Source of the DNA: Gordius sp. MW1
Taxonomy: Eukaryota > Nematomorpha > Gordioida > Gordea > Gordiidae
Direction: 5' to 3'
NCBI GenBank assembly: GCA_964036665.1
Contig: OZ038528.1
Location: 11,104,501-11,168,500 of the forward strand
DNA length: 64,000 nucleotides
Shown: in pieces, positions 1 to 10,922 of the stretch
Layout of the letters: the number at the start of each line of letters is the position of its first letter
How positions within the stretch are numbered: position 1 is the stretch's first letter
Translations under genes and position numbers: made by a program
Notes under the pieces: model-generated
The model's database searches: none
Seen by the model: only the letters and a program-made list of their open reading frames with translations
Told to the model about the DNA's origin: nothing

Positions 1-110
1 ACAACAAACTAATCGCAACAATAAAACGTTGTCTTTTGTCAAAATGATAGTTCTCGCAGCTTAAAACCTCTTTTCGGATGTCAATCGAGTATAATAGGAT
101 TCTCAAATTG

Positions 111-208
111 GCCTACTTTTATATATTTTTTCATGCTTTTTCACATAGAATCAAAAAAAATAAATATTTTTACCTCAAAATTTTTCACATATTTTTCTTT
201 GAACCGTA
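111..208. other. A/T-tract block, length-variable part of the monomer
   Basis: This segment is almost wholly runs of A and T, interrupted by CATGCTCTTTCACATAG, ACCTC and TTCACATATTTTTC. Most length differences between monomers fall here: the A run varies from about 7 to 13, a TAAAT segment may be present or absent, TTTTTTCATGCT alternates with TTTTTTTATGCT, and a 16-bp loss defines the 329-bp class. Closely spaced A and T tracts suggest intrinsic curvature, but I did not compute it. Confidence 0.6.
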
Positions 209-221
209 TTCATCCGATGAA
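209..221. repeat. Short dyad TTCATCcGATGAA
   Basis: A perfect 6-bp inverted repeat around a single C, seen in every GATG-class monomer that keeps GTATTCATCC. It is broken in the GAAG class (about one third of monomers) and in the GTACATCC class, which has lost two T residues. Confidence 0.75.
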
Positions 222-295
222 AGTTGTCGTTTTCAGACGTGGTTTCCTTGATAAAAAGTAAAAATTTATCAGAATCAGAAAACTATTACTTTGAA

Positions 296-326
296 ATCAT
301 GATCGCATAGTGCATTTTTGAAAAAT
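296..326. repeat. Paired dyads ATCATGAT and ATTTTTgAAAAAT
   Basis: ATCATGAT (296-303) is a perfect palindrome, and ATTTTTGAAAAAT (314-326) has 6-bp arms around one G. They lie 10 bp apart, with GCATAG between them, just before the boundary inverted repeat, so this end of the monomer holds three dyads within about 70 bp. Both recur in most monomers; scattered copies alter one of them (CATAATCG, CATTATCG, TTTTGAAAATTAAG, GAAGAATTAAG). Confidence 0.7.
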
Positions 327-337
327 TAAGCACTCAC

Positions 338-364
338 GTTGCGATACAACAAACTAATCGCAAC
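338..364. repeat. Conserved inverted repeat at monomer junction
   Basis: GTTGCGAT (338-345) and ATCGCAAC (357-364) are exact reverse complements separated by 11 nt, giving an 8-bp stem that is unusually GC-rich for this satellite. The structure recurs at nearly every monomer junction. Exceptions: the M3-type monomers lose the left arm through a 10-bp deletion, and the CGCAAAAAT subclass from 35.4 kb rightwards loses only the outermost pair, keeping 7 bp. The GCGATAAAAC subclass changes only the loop. Confidence 0.85.
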
Positions 365-686
365 AATAAAACGCTGTCTTTTGTCATAATGATAGTTCTC
401 GCAGCTTAAAACCTCTTTTCGGAAGTCAATCGATGATAATAGGATTCTCAAATTGGCCTACTTTTATATGTTTTTTCATGCTCTTTCACATAGAATCAAA
501 AAATAAATATTTTTACCTTAAAATATTTCACATATTTTTCTTTGAACCGTACATCCGATGAAAGTTGTCGTTTTCAGACGTGGTTTCCATGATAAAAAGT
601 AAAAATTTATCAGAATCTGAAAACTATTACTTTGAAATCATGATCGCATAGTGCATTTTTGAAAAATTAAGCACTCACGTTGCGAT

Positions 687-2032
687 ACAACAAACTAATC
701 GCAACAATAAAACGTTGTCTTTTGTCAAAATGATAGTTCTCGCAGCTTAAAACCTCTTTTCGGATGTCAATCGAGTATAATAGGATTCTCAAATTGGCCT
801 ACTTTTATATATTTTTTCATGCTTTTTCACATAGAATCGAAAATAATAAATATTTTTACCTTAAAATATTTCACATATTTTTCTTTCAACCGTATTCATC
901 CGATGAAAGTTGTCGTTTTCAGACGTGGTTTCCATGATAAAAAGTAAAATTTTATCAGAATCAGAAAACTATTACAATCATGATCGCATAGTGCATTTTT
1001 GAAAAATTAAGCACTCACAACAAACTAATCGCAACAATAAAACGTTGTCTTTTGTCAAAATGATAGTTCTCGCAGCTTAAAACCTCTTTTCGGAAGTCAA
1101 TCGAGGATAATAGGATTCTCAAATTGGCCTACTTTTATATATTTTTTTATGCTCTTTCACATAGAATCGAAAAAAATAAATATTTTTACCTTAAAATATT
1201 TCACATATTTTTCTTTGAACCGTACATCCGATGAAAGTTGTCGTTTTCAGACGTGGTTTCCATGATAAAAAGTAAAAATTTATCAGAATCTGAAAACTAT
1301 TACTTTGAAATCATGATCGCATAGTGCATTTTTGAAAAATTAAGCACTCACGTTGCGATACAACAAACTAATCGCAACAATAAAACGTTGTCTTTTGTCA
1401 AAATGATAGTTCTCGCAGCTTAAAACCTCTTTTCGGATGTCAATCGAGTATAATAGGATTCTCAAATTGGCCTACTTTTATATATTTTTTCATGCTTTTT
1501 CACATAGAATCGAAAATAATAAATATTTTTACCTTAAAATATTTCACATATTTTTCTTTCAACCGTATTCATCCGATGAAAGTTGTCGTTTTCAGACGTG
1601 GTTTCCATGATAAAAAGTAAAATTTTATCAGAATCAGAAAACTATTACAATCATGATCGCATAGTGCATTTTTGAAAAATTAAGCACTCACAACAAACTA
1701 ATCGCAACAATAAAACGTTGTCTTTTGTCAAAATGATAGTTCTCGCAGCTTAAAACCTCTTTTCGGAAGTCAATCGAGGATAATAGGATTCTCAAATTGG
1801 CCTACTTTTATATATTTTTTTATGCTCTTTCACATAGAATCGAAAAAAATAAATATTTTTACCTTAAAATATTTCACATATTTTTCTTTGAACCGTACAT
1901 CCGATGAAAGTTGTCGTTTTCAGACGTGGTTTCCATGATAAAAAGTAAAAATTTATCAGAATCAGAAAACTATTACTTTGAAATCATGATCGCATAGTGC
2001 ATTTTTGAAAAATTAAGCACTCACGTTGCGAT
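687..2032 (+). repeat. Two tandem copies of a 673-bp dimer (M3-M4, M5-M6)
   Basis: 687-1359 and 1360-2032 each pair a 330-bp monomer with a 343-bp monomer. The 330-bp unit has lost 5 bp (ATTACAATC instead of ATTACTTTGAAATC) and 10 bp at its end, removing the left arm of the boundary dyad. The 343-bp unit has GTACATCC. I saw one difference between the copies (TCTGAAAAC against TCAGAAAAC near 1290 and 1961). A third copy of the 330-bp unit is at 2721-3050. Confidence 0.88.
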
Positions 2033-2720
2033 ACAACAAACTAATCGCAACAATAAAACGTTGTCTTTTGTCAAAATGATAGTTCTCGCAGCTTAAAACC
2101 TCTTTTCGGATGTCAATCGAGTATAATAGGATTCTCAAATTGGCCTACTTTTATATATTTTTTCATGCTTTTTCACATAGAATCAAAAAAAATAAATATT
2201 TTTACCTCAAAATTTTTCACATATTTTTCTTTGAACCGTATTCATCCGATGAAAGTTGTCGTTTTCCGACGTGGTTTCCATGATAAAAAGTAAAAATTTA
2301 TCAGAATCAAAAAACTATTACTTTGAAATCATGATCGCATAGTGCATTTTTGAAAAATTAAGCACTCACGTTGCGATACAACAAACTAATCGCAACAATA
2401 AAACGTTGTCTTTTGTCAAAATGATAGTTCTCGCAGCTTAAAACCTCTTTTCGGAAGTCAATCGAGGATAATAGGATTCTCAAATTGGCTTACTTTTATA
2501 TATTTTTTTATGCTCTTTCACATAGAATCGAAAAAAATAAATATTTTTACCTTAAAATATTTCACATATTTTTCTTTGAACCGTACATCCGATGAAAGTT
2601 GTCGTTTTCAGACGTGGTTTCCATGATAAAAAGTAAAAATTTATCAGAATCTGAAAACTATTACTTTGAAATCATGATCGCATAGTGCATTTTTGAAAAA
2701 TTAAGCACTCACGTTGCGAT

Positions 2721-3050
2721 ACAACAAACTAATCGCAACAATAAAACGTTGTCTTTTGTCAAAATGATAGTTCTCGCAGCTTAAAACCTCTTTTCGGATG
2801 TCAATCGAGTATAATAGGATTCTCAAATTGGCCTACTTTTATATATTTTTTCATGCTTTTTCACATAGAATCGAAAATAATAAATATTTTTACCTTAAAA
2901 TATTTCACATATTTTTCTTTCAACCGTATTCATCCGATGAAAGTTGTCGTTTTCAGACGTGGTTTCCATGATAAAAAGTAAAATTTTATCAGAATCAGAA
3001 AACTATTACAATCATGATCGCATAGTGCATTTTTGAAAAATTAAGCACTC
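2721..3050 (+). repeat. Third copy of the 330-bp deletion monomer (M9)
   Basis: It has the same two deletions as 687-1016 and 1360-1689 and the same CGAAAATAATAAAT and AAAATTTTATC variants. It is followed by a different neighbour (M10), so only half of the dimer is repeated here. Confidence 0.85.
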
Positions 3051-3890
3051 ACAACAAACTAATCGCAACAATAAAACGTTGTCTTTTGTCAAAATGATAG
3101 TTCTCGCAGCTTAAAACCTCTTTTCGGAAGTCAATCGAGGATAATAGGATTCTCAAATTGGCCTACTTTTATATATTTTTTCATGTTCTTTCACATAGAA
3201 TAAAAAAAATAAATATTTTTACCTCAAAATTATTCACATATTTTTCTTTCAACCGTATTCATCCGATGAAAGTTGTCGTTTTCAGACATGGTTTCCATGA
3301 TAAAAAGTAAAAATTTATCAGAATCAGAAAACTATTACTTTGAAATCATGATCGCATAGTGCATTTTTGAAAAATTAAGCACTCACGTTGCGATACAACA
3401 AACTAATCGCAACAATAAAACGTTGTCTTTTGTCAAAATGATAGTTCTCGCAGTTTAAAACCTCTTTTCGGAAGTCAATCGAGGATAATAGGATTCTCAA
3501 ATTGGCTTACTTTTATATATTTTTTCATGCTCTTTCACATAGAATCGAAAAAAAAATATTTTTACCTCAAAATTTTTCACATATTTTTCTTTGAACCGCA
3601 TTCATCCGAAGAAAGTTGTCGTTTTCAGACGTGGTTTCCATGATAAAAAGTAAAAATTTATCAGAATCAGAAAACTATTACTTTGAAATCATGATCGCAT
3701 AGTGCATTTTTGAAAAATTAAGCACTCACGTTGCGATACAACAAACTAATCGCAACAATAAAACGTTGTCTTTTGTCAAAATGATAGTTCTCGCAGCTTA
3801 AAACCTCTTTTCGGAAGTCAATAGAGGATAATAAGATTCTCAAATTGGCCTACTTTTATATATTTTTTCATGCTCTTTCACATAGAATCG

Positions 3891-4541
3891 AAAAAAATAA
3901 ATATTTTTACCTCAAAATTTTTCACATATTTTTCTTTGAACCGTATTCATCCGATGAAAGTTGTCGTTTTCCGACGTGGTTTCCATGATAAAAAGTAAAA
4001 ATTTATCAGAATCAAAAAACTATTACTTTAAAATCATGATCGCATAGTGCATTTTTGAAAAATTAAGCACTCACGTTGCGATACAACAAACTAATCGCAA
4101 CAATAAAACGTTGTCTTTTGTCAAAATGATAGTTCTCGCAGCTTAAAACCTCTTTTTTGAAGTCAATCGAGGATAATAGGATTCTCAAATTGGCTTACTT
4201 TTATATATATTTTTTCATGCTCTTTCACATAGAATCGAAAAAAATAAATATTTTTACCTTAAAATATTTCACATATTTTTCTTTCAACCGTATTCATCCG
4301 ATGAAAGTTGTCGTTTTCAGACGTGGTTTCCATGATAAAAAGTAAAATTTTATCAGAATCAGAAAACTATTACTTTGAAATCATGATCGCATAGTGCATT
4401 TTTGAAAAATTAAGCACTCACGTTGCGATACAACAAACTAATCGCAACAATAAAACGTTGTCTTTTGGCAAAATGATAGTTCTCGCAGCTTAAAACCTCT
4501 TTTCGGAAGTCAATCGAGGATAATAGGATTCTCAAATTGGC
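3891..4541 (+). repeat. 651-bp segment duplicated 3,408 bp downstream
   Basis: Matches 7299-7949 with no difference seen. Shared rare marks are TTTAAAATC, CTCTTTTTTGAAG, TATATATATTTTTTC and TTTTGGCAAAATG. The offset is 10 monomers; breakpoints fall in the A/T block of M12 and at GGC(T/C)TAC of M14. Confidence 0.83.
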
Positions 4542-5785
4542 TTACTTTTATATTTTTTTTTATGCTCTTTCACATAGAATCGAAAGAAATAAATATTTTT
4601 ACCTTAAAATTTTGAACCGTATTCATCCGATGAAAGTTGTCGTTTTCAGACGTGGTTTCCATGATAAAAAGTAAAAATTTATCAGAATCAGAATACTATT
4701 ACTTTGAAATCATGATCGCATAGTGCATTTTTGAAAAATTAAGCACTCACGTTGCGATACAACAAACTAATCGCAACAATAAAACGTTGTCTTTTGTCAA
4801 AATGATAGTTCTCGCAGCTTAAAACCTCTTTTCGGAAGTCAATCGAGGATAATAGGATTCTCAAATTGGCTTACTTTTATATTTTTTTTTATGCTCTTTC
4901 ACATAGAATCGAAAGAAATAAATATTTTTACCTTAAAATATTTCACACATTTTTCTTTGAACCGTACATCCGATGAAAGTTGTCGTTTTCAGACGTGGTT
5001 TCCATGATAAAAAGTAAAAATTTATCAGAATCAGAAAACTATTACATTGAAATCATAATCGCATAGTGCATTTTTGAAAAATTAAGCACTCACGTTGCGA
5101 TACAACAAACTAATCGCAACAATAAAACGTTGTCTTTTGTCAAAATGATAGTTCTCGCAGCTTAAAACCTCTTTTCGGAAGTCAATCGAGGATAATAGGA
5201 TTCTCAAATTGGCCTACTTTTATATGTTTTTTCATGCTCTTTCACATAGAATCAAAAAAAAATATTTTTACCTTAAAATATTTCACACATTTTTCTTTGA
5301 ACCGTACATCCGATGAAAGTTGTCGTTTTCAGAGGTGGTTTCCTTGATAAAAAGTAAAAATTTATCAGAATCAGAAAACTATTACTTTGAAATCATGATC
5401 GCATAGTGCATTTTTGAAAAATTAAGCACTCACGTTGCGATACAACAAACTAATCGCAACAATAAAACGTTGTCTTTTGTCAAAATGATAGTTCTCGCAG
5501 CTTAAAACCTCTTTTCGGAAGTCAATCGAGGATAATAGGATTCTCAAATTGGCTTACTTTTATATATTTTTTCATGCTCTTTCACATAGAATCGAAAAAA
5601 AAAATATTTTTACCTCAAAATTTTTCACATATTATTATTTCAGCCGTATTCATCCGAAGAAAGTTGTCGTTTTCAGACGTCGTTTCCATGATAAAAAGTA
5701 AAAATTTATCAGAATCAGAAAACTATTACTTTGAAATCATGATCGCATATTGCATTTTTGAAAAATTAAGCAGTTACGTTGCGAT

Positions 5786-6114
5786 ACAACAAACTAATCG
5801 CAACAATAAAACGTTGTCTTTTGTGAAAATGATAGTTCTCGCAGCTTAAAACCTCTTTTCGGAAGTCAATCGAGGATAATAGGATTCTCAAATTGGCTTA
5901 CTTTTATATATTTTTTTATGCTCTTTCACATAGAATCGAAAAAAATAAATATTTTTACCTTAAAATTTTGAACCGTATTCATCCGATGAAAGTTGTCGTT
6001 TTCAGACGTGGTTTCCATGATAAAAAGTAAAAATTTATCAGAATCAGAATACTATTACTTTGAAATCATGATCGCATAGTGCATTTTTGAAAAATTAAGC
6101 ACTCACGTTGCGAT
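5786..6114 (+). repeat. Exemplar of the 329-bp deletion class (M18)
   Basis: Compared with a full monomer, 16 bp are missing between ACCTTAAAATTTT and GAACCG, removing TCACATATTTTTC and flanking T residues. I count about 38 such monomers across the window, all with ACCTT rather than ACCTC, so they descend from one deletion that spread inside higher-order units. Confidence 0.8.
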
Positions 6115-6457
6115 ACAACAAACTAATCGCAACAATAAAACGTTGTCTTTTGTCAAAATGATAGTTCTCGCAGCTTAAAACCTCTTTTCGGAAGTCAATC
6201 GAGGATAATAGGATTCTCAAATTGGCTTACTTTTATATTTTTTTTTATGCTCTTTCACATAGAATCGAAAAAAATAAATATTTTTACCTTAAAATATTTC
6301 ACATATTTTTCTTTGAACCGTACATCCGATGAAAGTTGTCGTTTTCAGACGTGGTTTCCATGATAAAAAGTAAAAATTTATCAGAATCAGAAAACTATTA
6401 CTTTGAAATCATGATCGCATAGTGCATTTTTGAAAAATTAAGCACTCACGTTGCGAT

Positions 6458-6975
6458 ACAACAAACTAATCGCAACAATAAAACGTTGTCTTTTGTCAAA
6501 ATGATAGTTCTCGCAGCTTAAAACCTCTTTTCGGATGTCAATCGAGTATAATAGGATTCTCAAATTGGCCTACTTTTATATATTTTTTCATGCTTTTTCA
6601 CATAGAATCAAAAAAAATAAATATTTTTACCTCAAAATTTTTCACATATTTTTCTTTGAACCGTATTCATCCGATGAAAGTTGTCGTTTTCAGACGTGGT
6701 TTCCTTGATAAAAAGTAAAAATTTATCAGAATCAGAAAACTATTACTTTGAAATCATGATCGCATAGTGCATTTTTGAAAAATTAAGCACTCACGTTGCG
6801 ATACAACAAACTAATCGCAACAATAAAACGCTGTCTTTTGTCATAATGATAGTTCTCGCAGCTTAAAACCTCTTTTCGGAAGTCAATCGATGATAATAGG
6901 ATTCTCAAATTGGCCTACTTTTATATGTTTTTTCATGCTCTTTCACATAGAATCAAAAAATAAATATTTTTACCT
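6458..6975 (+). repeat. Copy of the 1-518 segment
   Basis: Second member of the 19-monomer-spaced pair. After 6975 the sequence switches to a different monomer variant (CCTCAATATTTTTCAC, GTATTCATCC), so the right breakpoint lies inside the A/T block of M21. Confidence 0.82.
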
Positions 6976-7298
6976 CAATATTTTTCACATATTTTTCTTT
7001 GAACCGTATTCATCCGATGAAAGTTGTCGTTTTCAGACGTGGTTTCCATGATAAAAAGTAAAATTTTATCAGAATCAGAAAACTATTACTTTGAAATCAT
7101 GATCGCATAGTGCATTTTTGAAAAATTAAGCACTCACGTTGCGATACAACAAACTAATCGCAACAATAAAACGTTGTCTTTTGTCAAAATGATAGTTCTC
7201 GCAGCTTAAAACCTCTTTTCGGATGTCAATCGAGTATAATAGGATTCTCAAATTGGCCTACTTTTATATATTTTTTCATGCTTTTTCACATAGAATCA

Positions 7299-7949
7299 AA
7301 AAAAATAAATATTTTTACCTCAAAATTTTTCACATATTTTTCTTTGAACCGTATTCATCCGATGAAAGTTGTCGTTTTCCGACGTGGTTTCCATGATAAA
7401 AAGTAAAAATTTATCAGAATCAAAAAACTATTACTTTAAAATCATGATCGCATAGTGCATTTTTGAAAAATTAAGCACTCACGTTGCGATACAACAAACT
7501 AATCGCAACAATAAAACGTTGTCTTTTGTCAAAATGATAGTTCTCGCAGCTTAAAACCTCTTTTTTGAAGTCAATCGAGGATAATAGGATTCTCAAATTG
7601 GCTTACTTTTATATATATTTTTTCATGCTCTTTCACATAGAATCGAAAAAAATAAATATTTTTACCTTAAAATATTTCACATATTTTTCTTTCAACCGTA
7701 TTCATCCGATGAAAGTTGTCGTTTTCAGACGTGGTTTCCATGATAAAAAGTAAAATTTTATCAGAATCAGAAAACTATTACTTTGAAATCATGATCGCAT
7801 AGTGCATTTTTGAAAAATTAAGCACTCACGTTGCGATACAACAAACTAATCGCAACAATAAAACGTTGTCTTTTGGCAAAATGATAGTTCTCGCAGCTTA
7901 AAACCTCTTTTCGGAAGTCAATCGAGGATAATAGGATTCTCAAATTGGC
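7299..7949 (+). repeat. Copy of the 3891-4541 segment
   Basis: Second member of the 10-monomer-spaced pair, running from the A/T block of M22 through M23 into M24. It contains the same 62-codon open frame as its partner, which is a by-product of the repeat. Confidence 0.83.
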
Positions 7950-8178
7950 CTACTTTTATATATTTTTTCATGCTCTTTCACATAGAATAAAAAAAATAAA
8001 TATTTTTACCTCAAAATTTTTCACATATTTTTCTTTCAACCGTATTCATCCGATGAAAGTTGTCGTTTTCAGACGTGGTTTCCATGATAAAAAGTAAAAA
8101 TTTATCAGAATCAGACAACTATTACTTTGAAATCATGATCGCATAGTGCATTGAAAAATTAAGCACTCACGTTGCGAT

Positions 8179-10922
8179 ACAACAAACTAATCGCAACAAT
8201 AAAACGTTGTCTTTTGTCAAAATGATAGTTCTCGCAGCTTAAAACGTCTTTTCGGAAGTCAATCGAGGATAATAGGATTCTCAAATTGGCTTACTTTTAT
8301 ATATTTTTTCATGCTCTTTCACATAGAATCGAAAAAAAAAATATTTTTACCTCATAATTTTTCACATATTTTTCTTTGAACCGTATTCATCCGAAGAAAG
8401 TTGTCGTTTTCAGACGTGGTTTCCATGATAAAAAGTAAAAATTTATCAGAATCAGAAAACTATTACTTTGAAATCATGATCGCATAGTGCATTTTTGAAA
8501 AATTAAGCACTCACGTTGCGATACAACAAACTAATCGCAACAATAAAACGTTGTTTGTCAAAATGATAGTTCTCGCAGCTTAAAACCTCTTTTCGGAAGT
8601 CAATCGAGGATAATAGGATTTTCAAATTGGCCTACTTTTATATGTTTTTTCATGCTCTTTCACATAGAATCAAAAAAAAATATTTTTACCTCAAAATTTT
8701 TCACATATTTTTCTTTGAACCGTATTCATCCGATGAAAGTTGTCGTTTTCAGACGTGGTGTTCTTGATAAAAAGTAAAAATTTATCAGAATCAGAAAACT
8801 ATTACTTTGAAATCATGATCGCATAGTGCATTTTTGAAAAATTAAGCACTCACGTTGCGATACAACAAACTAATCGCAACAATAAAACGTTGTCTTTTGT
8901 CAAAATGATAGTTCTCGCAGCTTAAAACCTCTTTTCGGAAGTCAATCGAGGATAATAGGATTCTCAAATTGGCTTACTTTTATATATTTTTTCATGCTCT
9001 TTCACATAAAATTGAAAAAAAAAATATTTTTACCTCTAAATTTTTCACATATTTTTCTTTGAACCGTATTCATCCGAAGAAAGTTGTCGTTTTCAGACGT
9101 GGTTTCCATGATAAAAAGTAAAAATTTATCAGAATCAGAAAACTATTACTTTGAAATCATGATCGCATAGTGCATTTTTGAAAAATTAAGCACTCACGTT
9201 GCGATACAACAAACTAATCGCAACAATAAAACGTTGACTTTTGTCAAAATGATAGTTCTCGCAGCTTAAAACCTCTTTTCGGAAGTCAATCGAGGATAAT
9301 AGGATTCTCAAATTGGCCTACTTTTATATATTTTTTCATGCTCTTTCACATAGAATCAAAAAAAATAAATATTTTTACCTCATAATTTTTCACATATTTT
9401 TCTTTGAACCGTATTCATCCGAAGAAAGTTGTCGTTTTCAGACGTGGTTTCCATGATAAAAAGTAAAAATTTATCAGAATCAGAAAACTATTACTTTGAA
9501 ATCATGATCGCATAGTGCATTTTTGAAAAATTAAGCACTCACGTTGCGATACAACAAACTAATCGCAACAATAAAACGTTGTTTGTCAAAATGATAGTTC
9601 TCGCAGCTTAAAACCTCTTTTCGGAAGTCAATCGAGGATAATAGGATTTTCAAATTGGCCTACTTTTATATGTTTTTTCATGCTCTTTCACATAGAATCA
9701 AAAAAAAATATTTTTACCTCAAAATTTTTCACATATTTTTCTTTGAACCGTATTCATCCGATGAAAGTTGTCGTTTTCAGACGTGGTGTTCTTGATAAAA
9801 AGTAAAAATTTATCAGAATCAGAAAACTATTACTTTGAAATCATGATCGCATAGTGCATTTTTGAAAAATTAAGCACTCACGTTGCGATACAACAAACTA
9901 ATCGCAACAATAAAACGTTGTCTTTTGTCAAAATGATAGTTCTCGCAGCTTAAAACCTCTTTTCGGAAGTCAATCGAGGATAATAGGATTCTCAAATTGG
10001 CTTACTTTTATATATTTTTTCATGCTCTTTCACATAAAATTGAAAAAAAAAATATTTTTACCTCTAAATTTTTCACATATTTTTCTTTGAACCGTATTCA
10101 TCCGAAGAAAGTTGTCGTTTTCAGACGTGGTTTCCATGATAAAAAGTAAAAATTTATCAGAATCAGAAAACTATTACTTTGAAATCATGATCGCATAGTG
10201 CATTTTTGAAAAATTAAGCACTCACGTTGCGATACAACAAACTAATCGCAACAATAAAACGTTGACTTTTGTCAAAATGATAGTTCTCGCAGCTTAAAAC
10301 CTCTTTTCGGAAGTCAATCGAGGATAATAGGATTCTCAAATTGGCCTACTTTTATATATTTTTTCATGCTCTTTCACATAGAATCAAAAAAAATAAATAT
10401 TTTTACCTCAAAATCTTTCACATATTTTTCTTTCAACCGTATTCATCCGATGAAAGTTGTCGTTTTCAGACGTGGTTTCCATGATAAAAAGTAAAAATTT
10501 ATCAGAATCAAAAAACTATTATTTGAAATCATGATCGCATAGTGCATTTTCGAAAAATTAAGCACTCACGTTGCGATACAACAAACTAATCGCAACAATA
10601 AAACGTTGTCTTTTGTCAAAATGATAGTTCTCGCAGCTTAAAACCTCTTTTCGGAAGTCAATCGAGGATAATAGGATTCTCAAATTGGTCTACTTTTATA
10701 TATTTTTTCATGCTCTTTTACATAGAATCAAAAAAAATAAATATTTTTACCTCAAAATTTTTCACATATTTTTCTTTGAACCGTATTCATCCGATGAAAG
10801 TTGTCGTTTTCAGACGTGGTTTCCATGATAAAAAGTAAAAATTTATCAGAATCAGAAAACTATTACTTTGAAATCATGATCGCATAGTGCATTTTTGAAA
10901 AATTAAGCACTCACGTTGCGAT
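8179..10922 (+). repeat. Array region 2: M25-M32 with a tandem trimer
   Basis: Monomer starts: 8179, 8523, 8862, 9206, 9551, 9890, 10234, 10578. It holds two direct copies of a 1,028-bp trimer, flanked by single divergent monomers. No gene is present. Confidence 0.9.
8343..10398 (+). repeat. Tandem 1,028-bp trimer, two copies
   Basis: 8343-9370 and 9371-10398 are identical by eye, and the match runs 12 bp further to 10410. Shared rare marks are GTTGTTTGTC (shortened), GTGGTGTTCTTG, CATAAAATTG, CCTCTAAAT and GTTGACTTTTG. Breakpoints lie in the A/T block, at ATTTTTACCTCATAAT. Confidence 0.88.

Larger units (their letters stand above)
1..345 (+). repeat. Reference full-length monomer (M1)
   Basis: Used here as the full-length reference. 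Order of parts: boundary dyad right arm (12-19), an AACGTT palindrome (26-31), a segment with GCAGCTTAAAACC and CGGATGTCAATCG, an A/T-tract block (about 111-200), the TTCATCcGATGAA dyad (209-221), GACGTGGTTTCC, then ATCATGAT (296-303), ATTTTTgAAAAAT (314-326) and the left arm of the boundary dyad (338-345). TTTCACATA occurs twice about 44 bp apart in the A/T block. About 12 CpG dinucleotides are present. This copy belongs to the CGGATG/CGAGTATAA subclass, seen only left of about 7.5 kb; most other monomers read CGGAAG/CGAGGATAA at this place. Confidence 0.9.
1..518 (+). repeat. Segment duplicated 6,457 bp downstream
   Basis: By eye identical to 6458-6975, covering M1 and the first half of M2, including the shared rare CGCTGTC, GTCATAATG and CGATGATAA variants. 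Identity stops at 519 (T) against 6976 (C). The offset equals 19 monomers. The duplication may continue left of the window. Confidence 0.82.
1..8178 (+). repeat. Array region 1: mixed monomers M1-M24
   Basis: Monomer starts: 1, 346, 687, 1017, 1360, 1690, 2033, 2378, 2721, 3051, 3395, 3738, 4083, 4430, 4759, 5102, 5442, 5786, 6115, 6458, 6803, 7146, 7491, 7838. This is the least regular part of the window. The CGGATG...CGAGTATAA subclass (M1, 3, 5, 7, 9, 20, 22) occurs only here. It contains the 673-bp dimer and two pairs of dispersed duplications (1-518 with 6458-6975; 3891-4541 with 7299-7949). No gene is present. Confidence 0.9.

Noticed and set aside
71..95. CENP-B box at TTTTCGGAAGTCAATCGAGG (most monomers)
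   Set aside because: TTCG is present, but the central A and the CGGG end are missing at the right spacing; the minus-strand motif of the GAAG class is the closer match.
111..135. TATA-box promoter
   Set aside because: TTTATATATTTTTTC occurs in most monomers and is expected in a 70% A+T repeat; no transcription unit lies downstream.
209..240. Hammerhead ribozyme core, known from some animal satellites
   Set aside because: CCGATGA resembles the CUGANGA box, but the essential U is a C, and no stem II with a following GAAA nor closing stems I and III could be found nearby on either strand.
338..364. Intrinsic terminator-like hairpin
   Set aside because: The stem-loop at the monomer junction is not followed by a T run, is repeated in nearly every monomer, and has no gene upstream.
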